DNA of 64,000 nucleotides from Bradyrhizobium sp. NP1 (GCF_030378205.1 NZ_CP127385.1:930001-994000), one strand, 5' to 3'. Positions 1-8,605 are shown, counted from the first letter of the stretch. Program-made: numbers and translations. Notes: generated by a model not told the origin, from the sequence alone.

Positions 1-107
1 TCGCGATCTTGAATTTGGTGGGCCATAACGGGCAGACCGGCCGGCTTTTCGCCGTTCAGAATCCGGCCGGCGTAGATACCTACTTGACGATATCCGTCCA
101 AACATCA
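1..107 (-). pseudogene. Remnant of ABC transporter substrate-binding protein (ABC_sub_bind family), C-terminal part
   Basis: Read on the minus strand, this edge encodes GYRQVGIYAGRILNGEKPAG followed by LPVM, which matches the conserved region before the C-terminus of the ABC_sub_bind (PF04392) periplasmic binding proteins common in Bradyrhizobium. An in-frame TGA stands at 107-105, just upstream of the conserved block. Farther on, the family's TKF motif is present only in another frame, implying a net loss of 1-2 bases after LPVM. The fragment is therefore a decayed relic, not a working gene. Any further remains lie to the left of the window. The family assignment is from memory of the motif. 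Confidence 0.6.
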
Positions 108-257
108 GCCACCATTGCGCCCGATTGTCCCAAGCTCGGGGTGCTGGTCGAGCCGACACCCTGTCGGCGCATACAGCACCTGGTGCAAAGTCCCGAACCC
201 GCGCTCACTTTGGGTTGGTTGATCTGAGTTATGTGCCGCTAATAGCAAGGTTGCGCC

Positions 258-1541
258 ATGCTGAAACACTTGCTCAATAGTGTTATTGGTCACGTTGCCG
301 GTCTCAGCGATGCGCAACTTGAACAAATTGAGCAGTCATTGCCGGCGACCAAGGCGCTGATCGAGCTTCTCAGTAAGGCACATCCGATCATCGAACAGGC
401 ACAAACGCTCTATAACGAAGCGCAGCCACTGATCGAGCAAGCCGGGAAAGAGTGGCAAACGGTCGGCCCTGCCGCGCAAATCCTGATTGATGTGATCTCA
501 CATCATCTCAACAAAGGCAGTTCGACGGCGGAGGCCACGGAGGCAGTGCGCGCGGCGCTCGGCGGGTCAATAGAGAACGTCGCACGCGATCGTGGGATGG
601 ACCGAGCAATGAACCGCGTGACCGTGTTTGGGGGCACTGGCTTTGTTGGTCGTCGCATCGTGCGCCAGTTGAGCGGCTCCGCCGTTACGGTGCGCGCAGC
701 ATCACGGCGTCCCGCGGGGGTCGAGGGCGATAACGTGGAACACTTCGTCGCCGATGCGCATGACGAGCGCTCGGTAGAGGCCGCTGTTGCCGGTGCCGAC
801 GGCGTCGTCAACGCGATCAGCCTATACGTCGAGCATCGAGGCGACACATTTCACTCGGTGCACGTCGAAGCGGCCGCCAGCATCGCTAGGGTGGCGCGGC
901 GGGCCGGGATCAAACGGTTTGTGCACCTATCAGGAATAGGCGCCGACGCGGCCTCGCCCTCGCCCTATATTCGCAGTCGCGGCCAAGGAGAAGCAGCCGT
1001 GCAAGCCGCATTCCCTGGCGCAGTCGTTATCCGCTCGGCGGTAATGTTCGCGCCGGACGACGCCTTTCTCACGACAATTCTTGGGCTGCTTCGAACCTTG
1101 CCGGCTTATCCGCTATTCGGCGACGGCAGAACGAGGCTTCAGCCGGTGTATGTGGGCGACGTCGCCGCAGCGATCGCAAAAGTCCTGCAGCAAACACAGA
1201 GACCCTATCCTATCTACGAATTGGGTGGTCCCCGCGTTTACTCATACGAGGAGTTGCTGCGGACGATTGCGCGTGCCGCAGGATTACGGCCGATGCTGGT
1301 GCGAATACCCTTTGCTTTCTGGAATGCCGTCGCTGGTTTCGCTGAGATCCTGCCGCACCCGCCGCTCACGCGCAATCAGGTCGAGCTTATGCAGATCGAC
1401 ACAACGGCCTCGGACAACCGGCCGGGATTTGGCCTGCTCGGAATTTCACCGCGATCGCTCGAACAAGAACTCGAAGCGATGCTCAAGCATACGAACGAGG
1501 AAACTCAAAACGCAAAAGAGGTTCGCGCCAAGCAGAGGTGA
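258..1541 (+). CDS. NAD(P)-binding NDUFA9/atypical-SDR-like protein with extra helical N-terminal domain
   Basis: A 427-residue protein in two parts. Residues 1 to about 113 are a hydrophilic, helix-rich segment with repeated IIEQA/LIEQA heptad-like stretches and no obvious signal. From about residue 118 comes a Rossmann fold with the glycine motif VFGGTGFVG. Its following sequence resembles the complex I NDUFA9/YfcH-type atypical short-chain dehydrogenases, which bind NAD(P) and often act as redox or quinone-linked accessory proteins. An internal ATG at 598 or 610 would give a normal-sized family member of about 310 residues, so the N-terminal part looks like a small separate protein fused in frame. 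AAGG lies 9 nt before the ATG at 258. The substrate is unknown. Confidence 0.75.
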   Translation: MLKHLLNSVIGHVAGLSDAQLEQIEQSLPATKALIELLSKAHPIIEQAQTLYNEAQPLIEQAGKEWQTVGPAAQILIDVISHHLNKGSSTAEATEAVRAALGGSIENVARDRGMDRAMNRVTVFGGTGFVGRRIVRQLSGSAVTVRAASRRPAGVEGDNVEHFVADAHDERSVEAAVAGADGVVNAISLYVEHRGDTFHSVHVEAAASIARVARRAGIKRFVHLSGIGADAASPSPYIRSRGQGEAAVQAAFPGAVVIRSAVMFAPDDAFLTTILGLLRTLPAYPLFGDGRTRLQPVYVGDVAAAIAKVLQQTQRPYPIYELGGPRVYSYEELLRTIARAAGLRPMLVRIPFAFWNAVAGFAEILPHPPLTRNQVELMQIDTTASDNRPGFGLLGISPRSLEQELEAMLKHTNEETQNAKEVRAKQR

Positions 1542-1844
1542 TGAGACTTCGGTGCCGCGACACCCGCGACAGTATCAACGATGTGCCGGAACTCGCCGGT
1601 AAGCCACCGCGGTTATGGCCGGTTTGGGTCATTCGCTGCAGGAGCAAGCCAGCGGCAAGTTCAGCTATGTCCGCTGCGACGCCGAAAGCGGAGGTCCATG
1701 AATTTGGCTGCGCGCTAATGAGGTCCACACTGCTCGCCGCCGTCCCTTTAGGCACAAAAACGTCCGAAATCGAGGCCAATGCGCCGTTTCGAAGCGCCCG
1801 CGGATATGCGAGTCTCGCGCAGGCAAGTCCGGAGGCGGATCGAC
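1542..1844. other. Intergenic region, no gene seen
   Basis: About 300 bases without a supportable gene. It has scattered short open frames in all phases but no recognisable protein. An imperfect inverted repeat (TCCGCT...AGCGGA, about 1671-1692) is the only structure I see. The right end holds the ribosome binding site GGAGG (1831-1835) of the next gene. Confidence 0.4.
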
Positions 1845-2414
1845 ATGGCGGATTCATCGCGCACGGCTCTCATCGTCGTGGATGTGCAGCGCGCGTTCGA
1901 CGAGTGGGAGGCGGCCGGAAAGCGTCGCAACAATCCCGATGCGGTGATGCGGATCGCCGATCTGCTCGGGGCGTTCAGGCATCGTGCCGCGCCGATCTTC
2001 CACATCCGTCATGAAGGCACCAAGCCGAACTCGTCCTTTTTGCCCGACCGCAGCGGCTATGCGGTCAGGGACGAGGCCCGCGAGCGCGCAGGCGAACCCG
2101 TCATCGTCAAACGGGTCAACAGCGCCTTCATCGGCACCGATCTCGAGGCGCGGCTGCGCGCGGCCGATATCACGCGGCTCGTGATCTGCGGCGCCACCAC
2201 CAATCACTGCGTCGAGACCACGACGCGGATGGCCGGCAATCTCGGCTTCGACGCGCGTCTCGTGCGCGACGCCACCTGGACTTTCGACCGTATCGGCCCC
2301 GACGGTGACGCGCATGCGGCCGAGGCCATCCACGCCATGACGCTCGCGAACCTCAACGGCGAGTTCGCCACCATCGTGACGTCGGCGGAGGCGATCGCGG
2401 CGCTTGCCGGCTAG
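1845..2414 (+). CDS. Isochorismatase-family cysteine hydrolase
   Basis: A 189-residue cytosolic hydrolase of the isochorismatase-like superfamily. The Asp-Lys-Cys triad is visible: Asp in LIVVDVQRAF, Lys in VIVKRVNSAF and the nucleophile Cys in CGATTNHCVETT. Relatives hydrolyse isochorismate, nicotinamide, carbamoyl or ureido compounds; the sequence does not decide which. The start at 1845 is preferred over an in-frame ATG at 1779 because GGAGG lies 9 nt upstream and the first residues lead straight into the first beta strand. The gene converges on the small minus-strand gene to its right; their stop codons overlap in a CTAG. Confidence 0.85.
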   Translation: MADSSRTALIVVDVQRAFDEWEAAGKRRNNPDAVMRIADLLGAFRHRAAPIFHIRHEGTKPNSSFLPDRSGYAVRDEARERAGEPVIVKRVNSAFIGTDLEARLRAADITRLVICGATTNHCVETTTRMAGNLGFDARLVRDATWTFDRIGPDGDAHAAEAIHAMTLANLNGEFATIVTSAEAIAALAG

Positions 2415-2629
2415 CGCGCACGCACGTAAACGCGCTCGCCGCTTGCCGGATGAAACCAGACCACAAGCGTCTCGCCGGAGGTCGGATCGACGAAGCGCTC
2501 GTCGGTCTTGACCCATTCCGGCCCCGGCGGAGCATCGAGTGGCGTGCGCTTGTAGCCGCCCTTCCGGAACAGGAGCCAGATCAATACGACGAATGCAATG
2601 CCGCCGAGCCAGATGGCGAGCCCGGTCAT
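2411..2629 (-). CDS. Small single-pass membrane protein, unknown function
   Basis: A 72-residue protein with one N-terminal membrane helix (about residues 4-20, GLAIWLGGIAFVVLIWLLF), followed by a short basic stretch and a soluble tail of about 45 residues. I do not recognise a named family. Its ATG overlaps the stop of the upstream YbjQ gene (ATGA), which indicates a two-gene operon with translational coupling. Its own stop overlaps that of the hydrolase on the other strand. Confidence 0.65.
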   Translation of the reverse strand: MTGLAIWLGGIAFVVLIWLLFRKGGYKRTPLDAPPGPEWVKTDERFVDPTSGETLVVWFHPASGERVYVRAR

Positions 2630-2949
2630 GCCACAGGCTCAATCACCGCGGCTGTGCCATAGGCCACGATCTCGCTCATCGTGTTGCCGATCTCGGCGCT
2701 GTCGAAGCGCATCATCAGGATGGCATTGGCGCCCATGGCGCTGGCGTTCTGCACCAGCCGATCCAGCGCATGGCGGCGCGCTTCCTCCAGCATCTGGGTA
2801 TATTCGTGTATCTCGCCTCCCACGATCGAGCGAAGCCCTGCCACGAGGTTACCGCCGATTCCTCTGCTGCGGACGACCACGCCGAAGCATTGCCCCAGCA
2901 TCCGGATCGTTCGGTGCCCGGTCACGTTCTCCGTTGTTACCACGATCAA
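2626..2949 (-). CDS. YbjQ family (UPF0145, heavy-metal-binding-domain) protein
   Basis: A 107-residue protein matching the YbjQ/UPF0145 family by length and by its typical pattern: IVVTTENVTGHRTIRMLG at the N-terminus, then GGEIHEYTQMLEEARRHAL and ASAMGANAILMMRFDSAE. Family members form ring-shaped pentamers or decamers; the biochemical role is not established despite the metal-binding name. It is first in a coupled pair with the small membrane protein that follows. Confidence 0.85.
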   Translation of the reverse strand: MIVVTTENVTGHRTIRMLGQCFGVVVRSRGIGGNLVAGLRSIVGGEIHEYTQMLEEARRHALDRLVQNASAMGANAILMMRFDSAEIGNTMSEIVAYGTAAVIEPVA

Positions 2950-3099
2950 TTGCGCCTCCCGCTCAGATTGATTTCTCGTTTGGTATAACCCTAGCTCAAG
3001 ACCGTTCGATGCGGGTAGGACCCGCGCGTCCCCGTCTGATCAGTGGGCCGATCAATTTGATTTTGACATGGCGCTGATCTTGCCATCTCGAATTGCGGC

Positions 3100-3640
3100 T
3101 AAATCACATGCGCCGAAAAACCAATTTCGCGAGGCGATTCAACGTGATTTGGGTCGTCCAGTCCTTGCGCGAAAAATATTCCGCTTGGTTTGTCGGGCAA
3201 ATCAGTGGCTTCAATCGGCGCGTCCCGCCTCCGCCAGGAGGGGCGTTTCGCGATCGTCACGAACGTTGGGTGCGGGATGCGATGGACGCGATGATGCCAC
3301 GAGACGAACGGCATCACGCGGACGGCGAAGTCGTGTGGTCCTGATCCCCCGACGCTGGGATCAAGTTTGTGAAACGACAATTCGCAAATGACGGTGGCAA
3401 GAAAGCCCGGTCACCGGGGAGAGCACGAAGGAAACCGTTAAAACCACTCGCGCAGGGGATGCCGGTGATTGCGGCTGTACCTGTGGTGACTAACTCGTGT
3501 GCTTTTCTTTGCTGCACGCGAGGCTGCGGGTGCGCCAAGACACCCGGCATTCCCTGCGCCCTCCGTTTTCGAGGACGCGATGTGAGGCAAAACCCGGACG
3601 CGATCCGCCGCGGGAATGTGCAGTCATATCTCACGGTCAT
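3100..3640. repeat. Degenerate multicopy intergenic repeat of Bradyrhizobiaceae type
   Basis: A 540-base stretch full of short broken open frames. I recognise its phrases (for example GGTGGCAAGAAAGCCCGGTC and GACGGCGAAGTCGTGTGGTC) as part of a long sequence that recurs many times between genes in Bradyrhizobium genomes. Frames such as 3093-3344 are open by chance within it. No protein or RNA function is known to me. With the palindromes that follow, it forms the long leader region ahead of thrC. The family assignment is from memory. Confidence 0.5.
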
Positions 3641-3740
3641 GCCCGGCGCATGCGGGGCATCCAGTACGCCGCGGCCACTCACGGACGTCTCTGGAATACT
3701 GGGTCGCCCGGTCGAGCCGGGCGACGACAGCTGCGAGGAA
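3636..3740. repeat. Palindromic repeats of the GTCATGCCCGGC / CGCCCGG type
   Basis: Two short dyad units. The first reads GTCATGCCCGGCGCATG then CGGGGCATCCAG. The second, around 3708-3732, pairs GTCGCCCGG with CCGGGCGAC. These are common intergenic palindromes in Bradyrhizobium; another unit of the first type lies at 58757-58843. Confidence 0.55.
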
Positions 3741-3868
3741 GCCAGAACAAGCCCTTTCCCCTCGATGGCAAAACGCTCTATGGTGCCGCCCTTGGGCTCC
3801 GTTGCGTCGGAGCAAAGAGATCAATCAAATCAAGGGCTTGGATCGTTGGCCGGCCTTTGGAGGGCGGC

Positions 3869-5296
3869 TTGGCGCGGTATGTTTCCACACGGGGCGAGGC
3901 TCCGGAACTCTCGTTCTGCGACGTGATGCTGACCGGGCTCGCGCGCGACGGCGGCCTTTACGTGCCGCAGGCCTGGCCGAAGCTTGCGCCCGAAACCATC
4001 GCCGGCTTCTTCGGCCGGCCGTACTGGGAGGTCGCGGTCGACATCATCAGGCCCTTCGTCGGTGGCGAGATTTCCGACGCCGATCTCGGACGCATGGCGA
4101 ACGAGGCCTATGCCACCTTCCGCCATCCCGCCGTTGTGCCGCTGCGCCAGGTCGGCCCGCACCAGTTCCTGCTCGAGCTGTTTCATGGGCCGACGCTCGC
4201 CTTCAAGGACGTGGCGATGCAGCTGTTGTCGCGCCTGATGGACCACGTGCTGGAAAAGCGCGGCGAGCGCACCACCATCGTGGTCGCAACCTCGGGCGAC
4301 ACCGGCGGCGCCGCGGTGGAAGCCTTCGCGGGCCTTTCCAATGTCGACCTCATCGTGCTGTTCCCGCATGGACGCATCTCCGACGTGCAGCGGCGGATGA
4401 TGACGACGACGGCCGCCGGCAATGTCCACGCGCTCGCGATCGAAGGCACCTTCGACGACTGCCAGGCGATCGTGAAGGCAATGTTCAATCACCACGCCTT
4501 CCGCGACGAGGTTTCACTGTCCGGCGTCAACTCCATCAACTGGGCGCGCATTGTCGCGCAAGTGGTCTATTACTTCACCTCCGCAGTCGCGCTCGGCGCG
4601 CCGGCCCGTCCGGTCGACTTCACCGTGCCGACGGGCAATTTCGGCGACATCTTCGCCGGCTATGTCGCCAAGCGCATGGGCCTGGCCGTGCGCTGGCTGC
4701 GCATCGCGGCCAACGTCAACGACATCCTGCCGCGCACGCTGAAGACCGGCATCTACGAGGTGCGCGAGGTGCACGCGACCACCTCGCCCTCGATGGACAT
4801 CCAGGTCTCCTCGAATTTCGAGCGCCTGCTGTTCGAGGCGTCAGGCCGCGACGCCGCCGCGATCCGCCGGCTGATGGGATCGTTGAAGCAGTCCGGCCGC
4901 TTCGTGCTGCCGGATGCGATGCTGGCTGCGATCCGCGAGGAGTTCGATGCCGGCCGCGCCGACGAGACCGAGACGGCGGCCGCGATCCGTGCCGCCTGGC
5001 GCGAGGCCGGCGATCTCGTCGATCCGCACACGGCGGTCGCGCTTGCGGTCGCCGACCGCGACTACCCGGATTCGAGGATCCCCAACATCGTGCTGTCGAC
5101 TGCGCATGCCGCCAAATTCCCCGATGCGGTGGAAGCCGCCTGCGGCGTGCGGCCGCCGCTGCCGGCGTGGCTCGACGGGCTGATGACCAGGCAGGAACAG
5201 CTCACAGTGATGAAGAACGACCAGGGCGAGGTCGAGCGCTACGTCAAATCGGTCAGTCGGGCTGCGAAGCAGGCCAAGCAGGGAGTTGCCGGATGA
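3869..5296 (+). CDS. thrC: Threonine synthase
   Basis: A 475-residue pyridoxal-phosphate enzyme converting O-phosphohomoserine to threonine. The fold-type II hallmarks are clear: the PLP lysine in GPTLAFKDVAMQL (about residue 113), SGDTGGAA, and the phosphate-binding PTGNFGD. The length fits the long alphaproteobacterial ThrC. The chosen start is TTG at 3869, 5 nt after a GGAGGG, because it gives the usual N-terminus (RYVSTRGEAPELSF). Upstream in-frame ATGs would translate the repetitive leader. Its TGA overlaps the ATG of the following peptidase gene, implying translational coupling. Confidence 0.95.
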   Translation: MARYVSTRGEAPELSFCDVMLTGLARDGGLYVPQAWPKLAPETIAGFFGRPYWEVAVDIIRPFVGGEISDADLGRMANEAYATFRHPAVVPLRQVGPHQFLLELFHGPTLAFKDVAMQLLSRLMDHVLEKRGERTTIVVATSGDTGGAAVEAFAGLSNVDLIVLFPHGRISDVQRRMMTTTAAGNVHALAIEGTFDDCQAIVKAMFNHHAFRDEVSLSGVNSINWARIVAQVVYYFTSAVALGAPARPVDFTVPTGNFGDIFAGYVAKRMGLAVRWLRIAANVNDILPRTLKTGIYEVREVHATTSPSMDIQVSSNFERLLFEASGRDAAAIRRLMGSLKQSGRFVLPDAMLAAIREEFDAGRADETETAAAIRAAWREAGDLVDPHTAVALAVADRDYPDSRIPNIVLSTAHAAKFPDAVEAACGVRPPLPAWLDGLMTRQEQLTVMKNDQGEVERYVKSVSRAAKQAKQGVAG

Positions 5297-6582
5297 GCGT
5301 CGAAATCACGAAGCTGCCGTCCGGACTCACGATCGTCACCGACACCATGCCGCATCTGGAAACCGCCTCGCTCGGGGTGTGGACCGGCGTCGGCGGCCGC
5401 GACGAGAAGCCGAACGAGCACGGCATCTCGCACCTCCTGGAGCACATGGCATTCAAGGGCACGGCCAACCGCTCGTCACGCGAGATCGTCGAGGAGATCG
5501 AGGCGGTCGGCGGCGACCTCAATGCCGGCACCTCGACCGAGACCACCGCCTATTATGCGCGGGTGCTGAAGGCGGACGTGCCGCTCGCGCTCGACGTGCT
5601 CTCCGACATCCTCGCCAACCCCTCCTTCGTGCCCGACGAGCTCGAGCGCGAGAAGAACGTCATCGTGCAGGAGATTGGCGCTGCGCAGGACACGCCCGAC
5701 GACGTGGTGTTCGAGCATCTCAACGAGCTCTGCTATCCCGACCAGCCGATGGGCCGTTCGCTGCTCGGCACGCCGAAGACCTTGAAGCGGTTCGACCGCG
5801 ACATGCTGCGCGGCTATCTCGCCATGCATTACCGCGGGCCCGAGATGGTGGTGGCGGCGGCCGGCGCCGTCGACCACAGGCGCGTGGTCGAGGAGGCGGC
5901 GCAGCGCTTTTCGAGCTTCGACGCGCAGCCGGCGCCGAAGCCGCAGGCGGCCCGGTTCGGCAAGGGCGGCTCGCGCGTGGTGCATCGCGAGCTCGAGCAG
6001 GCGCATCTGACGCTGGCGCTGGAGGGCGTGCCGCAGACCGACCCGTCGCTGTTCTCGCTGCAGGTGTTCACCAACACGCTCGGCGGCGGCATGTCCTCGC
6101 GGCTGTTCCAGGAGGTGCGCGAGAAGCGCGGCCTGTGCTACTCGATCTATGCGTTTCACGCGCCCTACACCGACACCGGCTTCTTCGGCCTCTACACCGG
6201 CACCGATCCGGCGGACGCGCCCGAGATGATGGAAGTCGTGGTCGACGTCATCAATGATGCCGTGGAGACCCTCACCGAGGCCGAGATCGCGCGCGCCAAG
6301 GCGCAGATGAAGGCGGGGCTGTTGATGGCGCTGGAAAGCTGCTCGTCGCGGGCCGAACAGCTCGCGCGCCATGTGCTCGCCTATGGAAGGCCGCAGACGG
6401 TGGAGGAACTGGTGGCGCGGATCGACGCGGTGAGCGTCGAATCGACGCGCAGCGCGGCGCGCGCGCTTTTGGCCCGCAGCCATCCCGCGGTGGTCGCACT
6501 CGGCAGCGGAAGAGGGCTGGACACCGCGGTCGCTTTTGCGGAAGGATTGACGCGGCCGACCGTCAGGTCGCGGTTGCATTAG
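5293..6582 (+). CDS. M16 family zinc peptidase (processing-peptidase-like)
   Basis: A 429-residue M16 metalloprotease. The inverted zinc motif HxxEH appears as HLLEH at residues 47-51, and the distal glutamate lies in the segment EREKNVIVQEI. The C-terminal half keeps the R/Y substrate-binding pattern (SSRLFQEVREKRGLCYSIYAF). The protein resembles bacterial relatives of mitochondrial processing peptidase beta (PqqL/YmxG type). There is no signal peptide, so it is probably cytosolic. It is coupled to thrC by an ATGA overlap, a pairing often seen in Rhizobiales. Its TAG stop lies inside a 19-bp tandem duplication. Confidence 0.9.
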   Translation: MSVEITKLPSGLTIVTDTMPHLETASLGVWTGVGGRDEKPNEHGISHLLEHMAFKGTANRSSREIVEEIEAVGGDLNAGTSTETTAYYARVLKADVPLALDVLSDILANPSFVPDELEREKNVIVQEIGAAQDTPDDVVFEHLNELCYPDQPMGRSLLGTPKTLKRFDRDMLRGYLAMHYRGPEMVVAAAGAVDHRRVVEEAAQRFSSFDAQPAPKPQAARFGKGGSRVVHRELEQAHLTLALEGVPQTDPSLFSLQVFTNTLGGGMSSRLFQEVREKRGLCYSIYAFHAPYTDTGFFGLYTGTDPADAPEMMEVVVDVINDAVETLTEAEIARAKAQMKAGLLMALESCSSRAEQLARHVLAYGRPQTVEELVARIDAVSVESTRSAARALLARSHPAVVALGSGRGLDTAVAFAEGLTRPTVRSRLH

Positions 6583-6605
6583 GATGTCGCGGTTGTACTA
6601 GGATC
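6568..6605 (+). repeat. 19-bp imperfect tandem duplication across a stop codon
   Basis: Two adjacent units, TCGCGGTTGCATTAGGATG and TCGCGGTTGTACTAGGATC. They differ at three positions. The first contains the TAG stop of the M16 peptidase gene. This is probably a replication-slippage product. Confidence 0.7.
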
Positions 6606-6632
6606 GCGGCAAGGAGCCCCGGGGAGCATCTC

Positions 6633-7220
6633 ATGGCCCTGTTTCGTTTGCCATCCGCTGGCCCCGCCGCGCTCGCGCCGCGCGGCAACGGCCTGCTGCT
6701 GCGCTCTCCATTGATGTCCGACTACCTGCAATGGGCGCATTTGCGGGATTCGAGCCGCGACTACCTGACGCCGTGGGAGCCGATCTGGCCGTCGGACGAT
6801 CTCACCCGCTCCGGGTTCCGGCGCCGGCTGCGCCGCTATGCCGAGGACATCGCCGCCGACCGCTCCTATCCGTTCATCATCTTCCGCGAGGCCGACGGGG
6901 TCATGATCGGCGGCATCACGCTCGCCAATGTCCGTCGCGGCATCGTGCAGGCCGGCACCATCGGCTACTGGATCGGCGAGCCGCATGCCAGCCGCGGCTA
7001 CATGACCGCGGCGCTGCGGGTGCTGCTGCCGACCCTGTTCGGCGAGCTCAATTTGCATCGCATCGAGGCGGCCTGCATCCCCTCCAATTCGCCCTCGATC
7101 CGGGTGCTGGAGAAATGCGGTTTCACGCGTGAGGGGCTGGCGCGGCGCTATCTCTGCATCAATGGCGTCTGGCAGGACCACCTGCTGTTTGGCCTGCTGC
7201 ACGAGGATTTTCGCGGCTGA
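6633..7220 (+). CDS. GNAT family N-acetyltransferase (RimJ/RimL type)
   Basis: A 195-residue acetyl-CoA-dependent acetyltransferase. The RimJ-like acetyltransf_3 pattern is visible: an N-terminal LLLRSPLMSDYLQWAHLRDS, the mid-protein IGYWIGEPHASRGYMTAAL (acetyl-CoA pyrophosphate loop) and the C-terminal NSPSIRVLEKCGFTREG. RimJ-type enzymes acetylate N-terminal amines of ribosomal or other proteins; the target here is unknown. AAGGAG and GGGAG stand upstream of the ATG. It lies downstream of thrC and the M16 peptidase in the same direction, 50 bp away, and may share their transcript. Confidence 0.88.
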   Translation: MALFRLPSAGPAALAPRGNGLLLRSPLMSDYLQWAHLRDSSRDYLTPWEPIWPSDDLTRSGFRRRLRRYAEDIAADRSYPFIIFREADGVMIGGITLANVRRGIVQAGTIGYWIGEPHASRGYMTAALRVLLPTLFGELNLHRIEAACIPSNSPSIRVLEKCGFTREGLARRYLCINGVWQDHLLFGLLHEDFRG

Positions 7221-7254
7221 TGAACACAGGAAGATGCCTTGTCTGGTGTCTTGC

Positions 7255-7293
7255 CAAGGGGCTCTTTGGCAAGGGGCTCTTTGGCAAGGGGCT
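7255..7293 (+). repeat. 15-bp tandem repeat, about 2.6 copies
   Basis: CAAGGGGCTCTTTGG occurs at 7255-7269 and 7270-7284, followed by a partial third copy (CAAGGGGCT). It lies in the gap between the acetyltransferase and the next gene. No function is evident. Confidence 0.8.
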
Positions 7294-7389
7294 TGCCGGC
7301 GCCTTGGGTTCGCCGTCATCGGCCTGTTATAAGGCCGGGAACTGGCGGTCGGCTTGAGCAGGTCAAGGACGATGGGTGACAAGGCGCAT

Positions 7390-8016
7390 ATGAAAATCGT
7401 GGGCGTAGCCGCCCTCTCGCTGGCGTTGGCGGGCGGCCTCGCGGCCCCTCCGGCGGCGGCGCAGTCGCTCACCGACCGTTTCAAGAGCCTGTTCGGCGGC
7501 AAGTCGGACGAGCCGCCGCCGCAGGCGCCGGCGGTTTCGTCCGAGCCGCAGGCGGAAGACAACTGCCCGCCGGTCTCGATCCGCGCCGGCGCCTCGACCT
7601 ATGCGGTGGGCGCGCAGGGCAAGGCCGCGGTCGGCAACGACTTGCGCTACCAGGCCTCGATCGCCAAGACCGCGCGCGACTGCACCAAGGCCAATGGCGA
7701 GATTACCGCCCGAATCGGCATCCAGGGCCGGGTCATTGCCGGGCCGGCCGGCGCGCCGGCCTCGGTCGAGATCCCCCTGCGCGTCGCCGTGGTGCAGGGC
7801 GGCGTGACGGAGAAGGTGATCGCCACCAAGGCCTACCGCACCACGGTCGAGATGTCGGAGGACGGCAGCGTGCCGTTCACGATGGTGATCGACGATCTGG
7901 TCTATCCCGCCCCGGCGGGCGCGGTTGCCGATTCCTACATCTTCTATCTCGGCTTCGACCCGCAGGCGCTGGCGCCCGAGCCCAAGGCCAAGCCCTCGAA
8001 AAAGAAGAAGCCGTGA
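7390..8016 (+). CDS. Secreted protein of unknown function
   Basis: A 208-residue exported protein. MKIVGVAALSLALAGGLAAP plus PAAAQS is a standard Sec signal peptide with cleavage after AAAQ or nearby. The mature part begins with SLTDRFKSLFGG, has a Pro-rich spacer, then a domain with two cysteines and beta-rich sequence (ISARIGIQGRVIAGPAGAP-like), and ends in a Lys-rich tail. The start at 7390 is chosen over ATG 7372 and TTG 7354 because it directly begins the signal peptide and has AAGG 5 nt upstream. It is followed by a strong shared terminator. I do not recognise a named family. Confidence 0.75.
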   Translation: MKIVGVAALSLALAGGLAAPPAAAQSLTDRFKSLFGGKSDEPPPQAPAVSSEPQAEDNCPPVSIRAGASTYAVGAQGKAAVGNDLRYQASIAKTARDCTKANGEITARIGIQGRVIAGPAGAPASVEIPLRVAVVQGGVTEKVIATKAYRTTVEMSEDGSVPFTMVIDDLVYPAPAGAVADSYIFYLGFDPQALAPEPKAKPSKKKKP

Positions 8017-8053
8017 GGCTGTCGCGGCTTTGCCGGCGCCGCCGGCGGCCATG

Positions 8054-8090
8054 AAAAAAACCCGGCGCGGAAGCCTGCGCCGGGTTTTTT
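8054..8090. terminator. Bidirectional rho-independent terminator
   Basis: An A-tract (8054-8060), then CCCGGCGC (8061-8068), an 8-nt loop, GCGCCGGG (8077-8084), then six T (8085-8090). Because A and T tracts flank a GC stem, it can end both the secreted-protein gene on the plus strand and the F0 ATP synthase operon arriving on the minus strand. Confidence 0.9.
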
Positions 8091-8119
8091 GGAGAGGGAG
8101 TCGGCCCTGGTCGAGCTTC

Positions 8120-8605
8120 TCAGTTCAGCTTGGCCTTGACCTCGTCGATGCCCCTGGCAAGCAGCTTGTCGGCCACCTCGCCTTTCACCGACTGCGACAG
8201 GATGGTGGAAGCGGCCTGGATCGCCGCCTCCGCCGCCGCGGCGCGGACATCGGCGAGCGCCTGGGCCTCGGCCAGCGCGATCTTGCCCTCGGCGGTCTTG
8301 GTGCGGCGGGCGACGAAGTCTTCCATCCGCGCCTTGGCCTCCGTGGCGATGCGCTCGGCATCGGCCCTGGCGTTGGTGATGATGTCCTGCGCTTCGCGCT
8401 CGGCGCTGGCGCGCCGGTCCTTGTACTCGGCGAGCAGCTTGGCGGCCTCTTCCTTTATCCGCTTCGCGTCGTCGAGCTCGGCCTTGATCCGCGCGCTGCG
8501 ATGATCGAGCGCGGTCAGCATCGTGCGATGGACACCGAGATAGGCGAACACGCCCATCAGGATGACGAATGCAACCGCAACCCAAAACTCCGGCTCGGCG
8601 AACAT
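8120..8605 (-). CDS. atpF: F0F1 ATP synthase subunit b
   Basis: A 161-residue peripheral-stalk subunit. It has one N-terminal membrane helix (about residues 5-25, [19 protein letters not shown]) and then a long charged Ala/Lys/Glu coiled coil that dimerises with b' and reaches up to F1. It is the last gene of the atpI-B-E-F'-F operon. The ATG overlaps the TGA of the b' gene by one base (TGATG), so the two stalk subunits are translationally coupled and made in equal amounts. Confidence 0.95.
   Translation of the reverse strand: MFAEPEFWVAVAFVILMGVFAYLGVHRTMLTALDHRSARIKAELDDAKRIKEEAAKLLAEYKDRRASAEREAQDIITNARADAERIATEAKARMEDFVARRTKTAEGKIALAEAQALADVRAAAAEAAIQAASTILSQSVKGEVADKLLARGIDEVKAKLN

Noticed and set aside
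3093..3344. 83-codon open frame
   Set aside because: Lies inside the degenerate multicopy intergenic repeat; no domain and no ribosome site.
3616..6582. 988-codon open frame whose first two thirds run through thrC
   Set aside because: Arg/Ala-rich shadow of thrC in another frame; only the part from 5293 (M16 peptidase) has protein character.
7255..7293. Short tandem units as a possible CRISPR or regulatory array
   Set aside because: Units are adjacent without spacers and fewer than three full copies.
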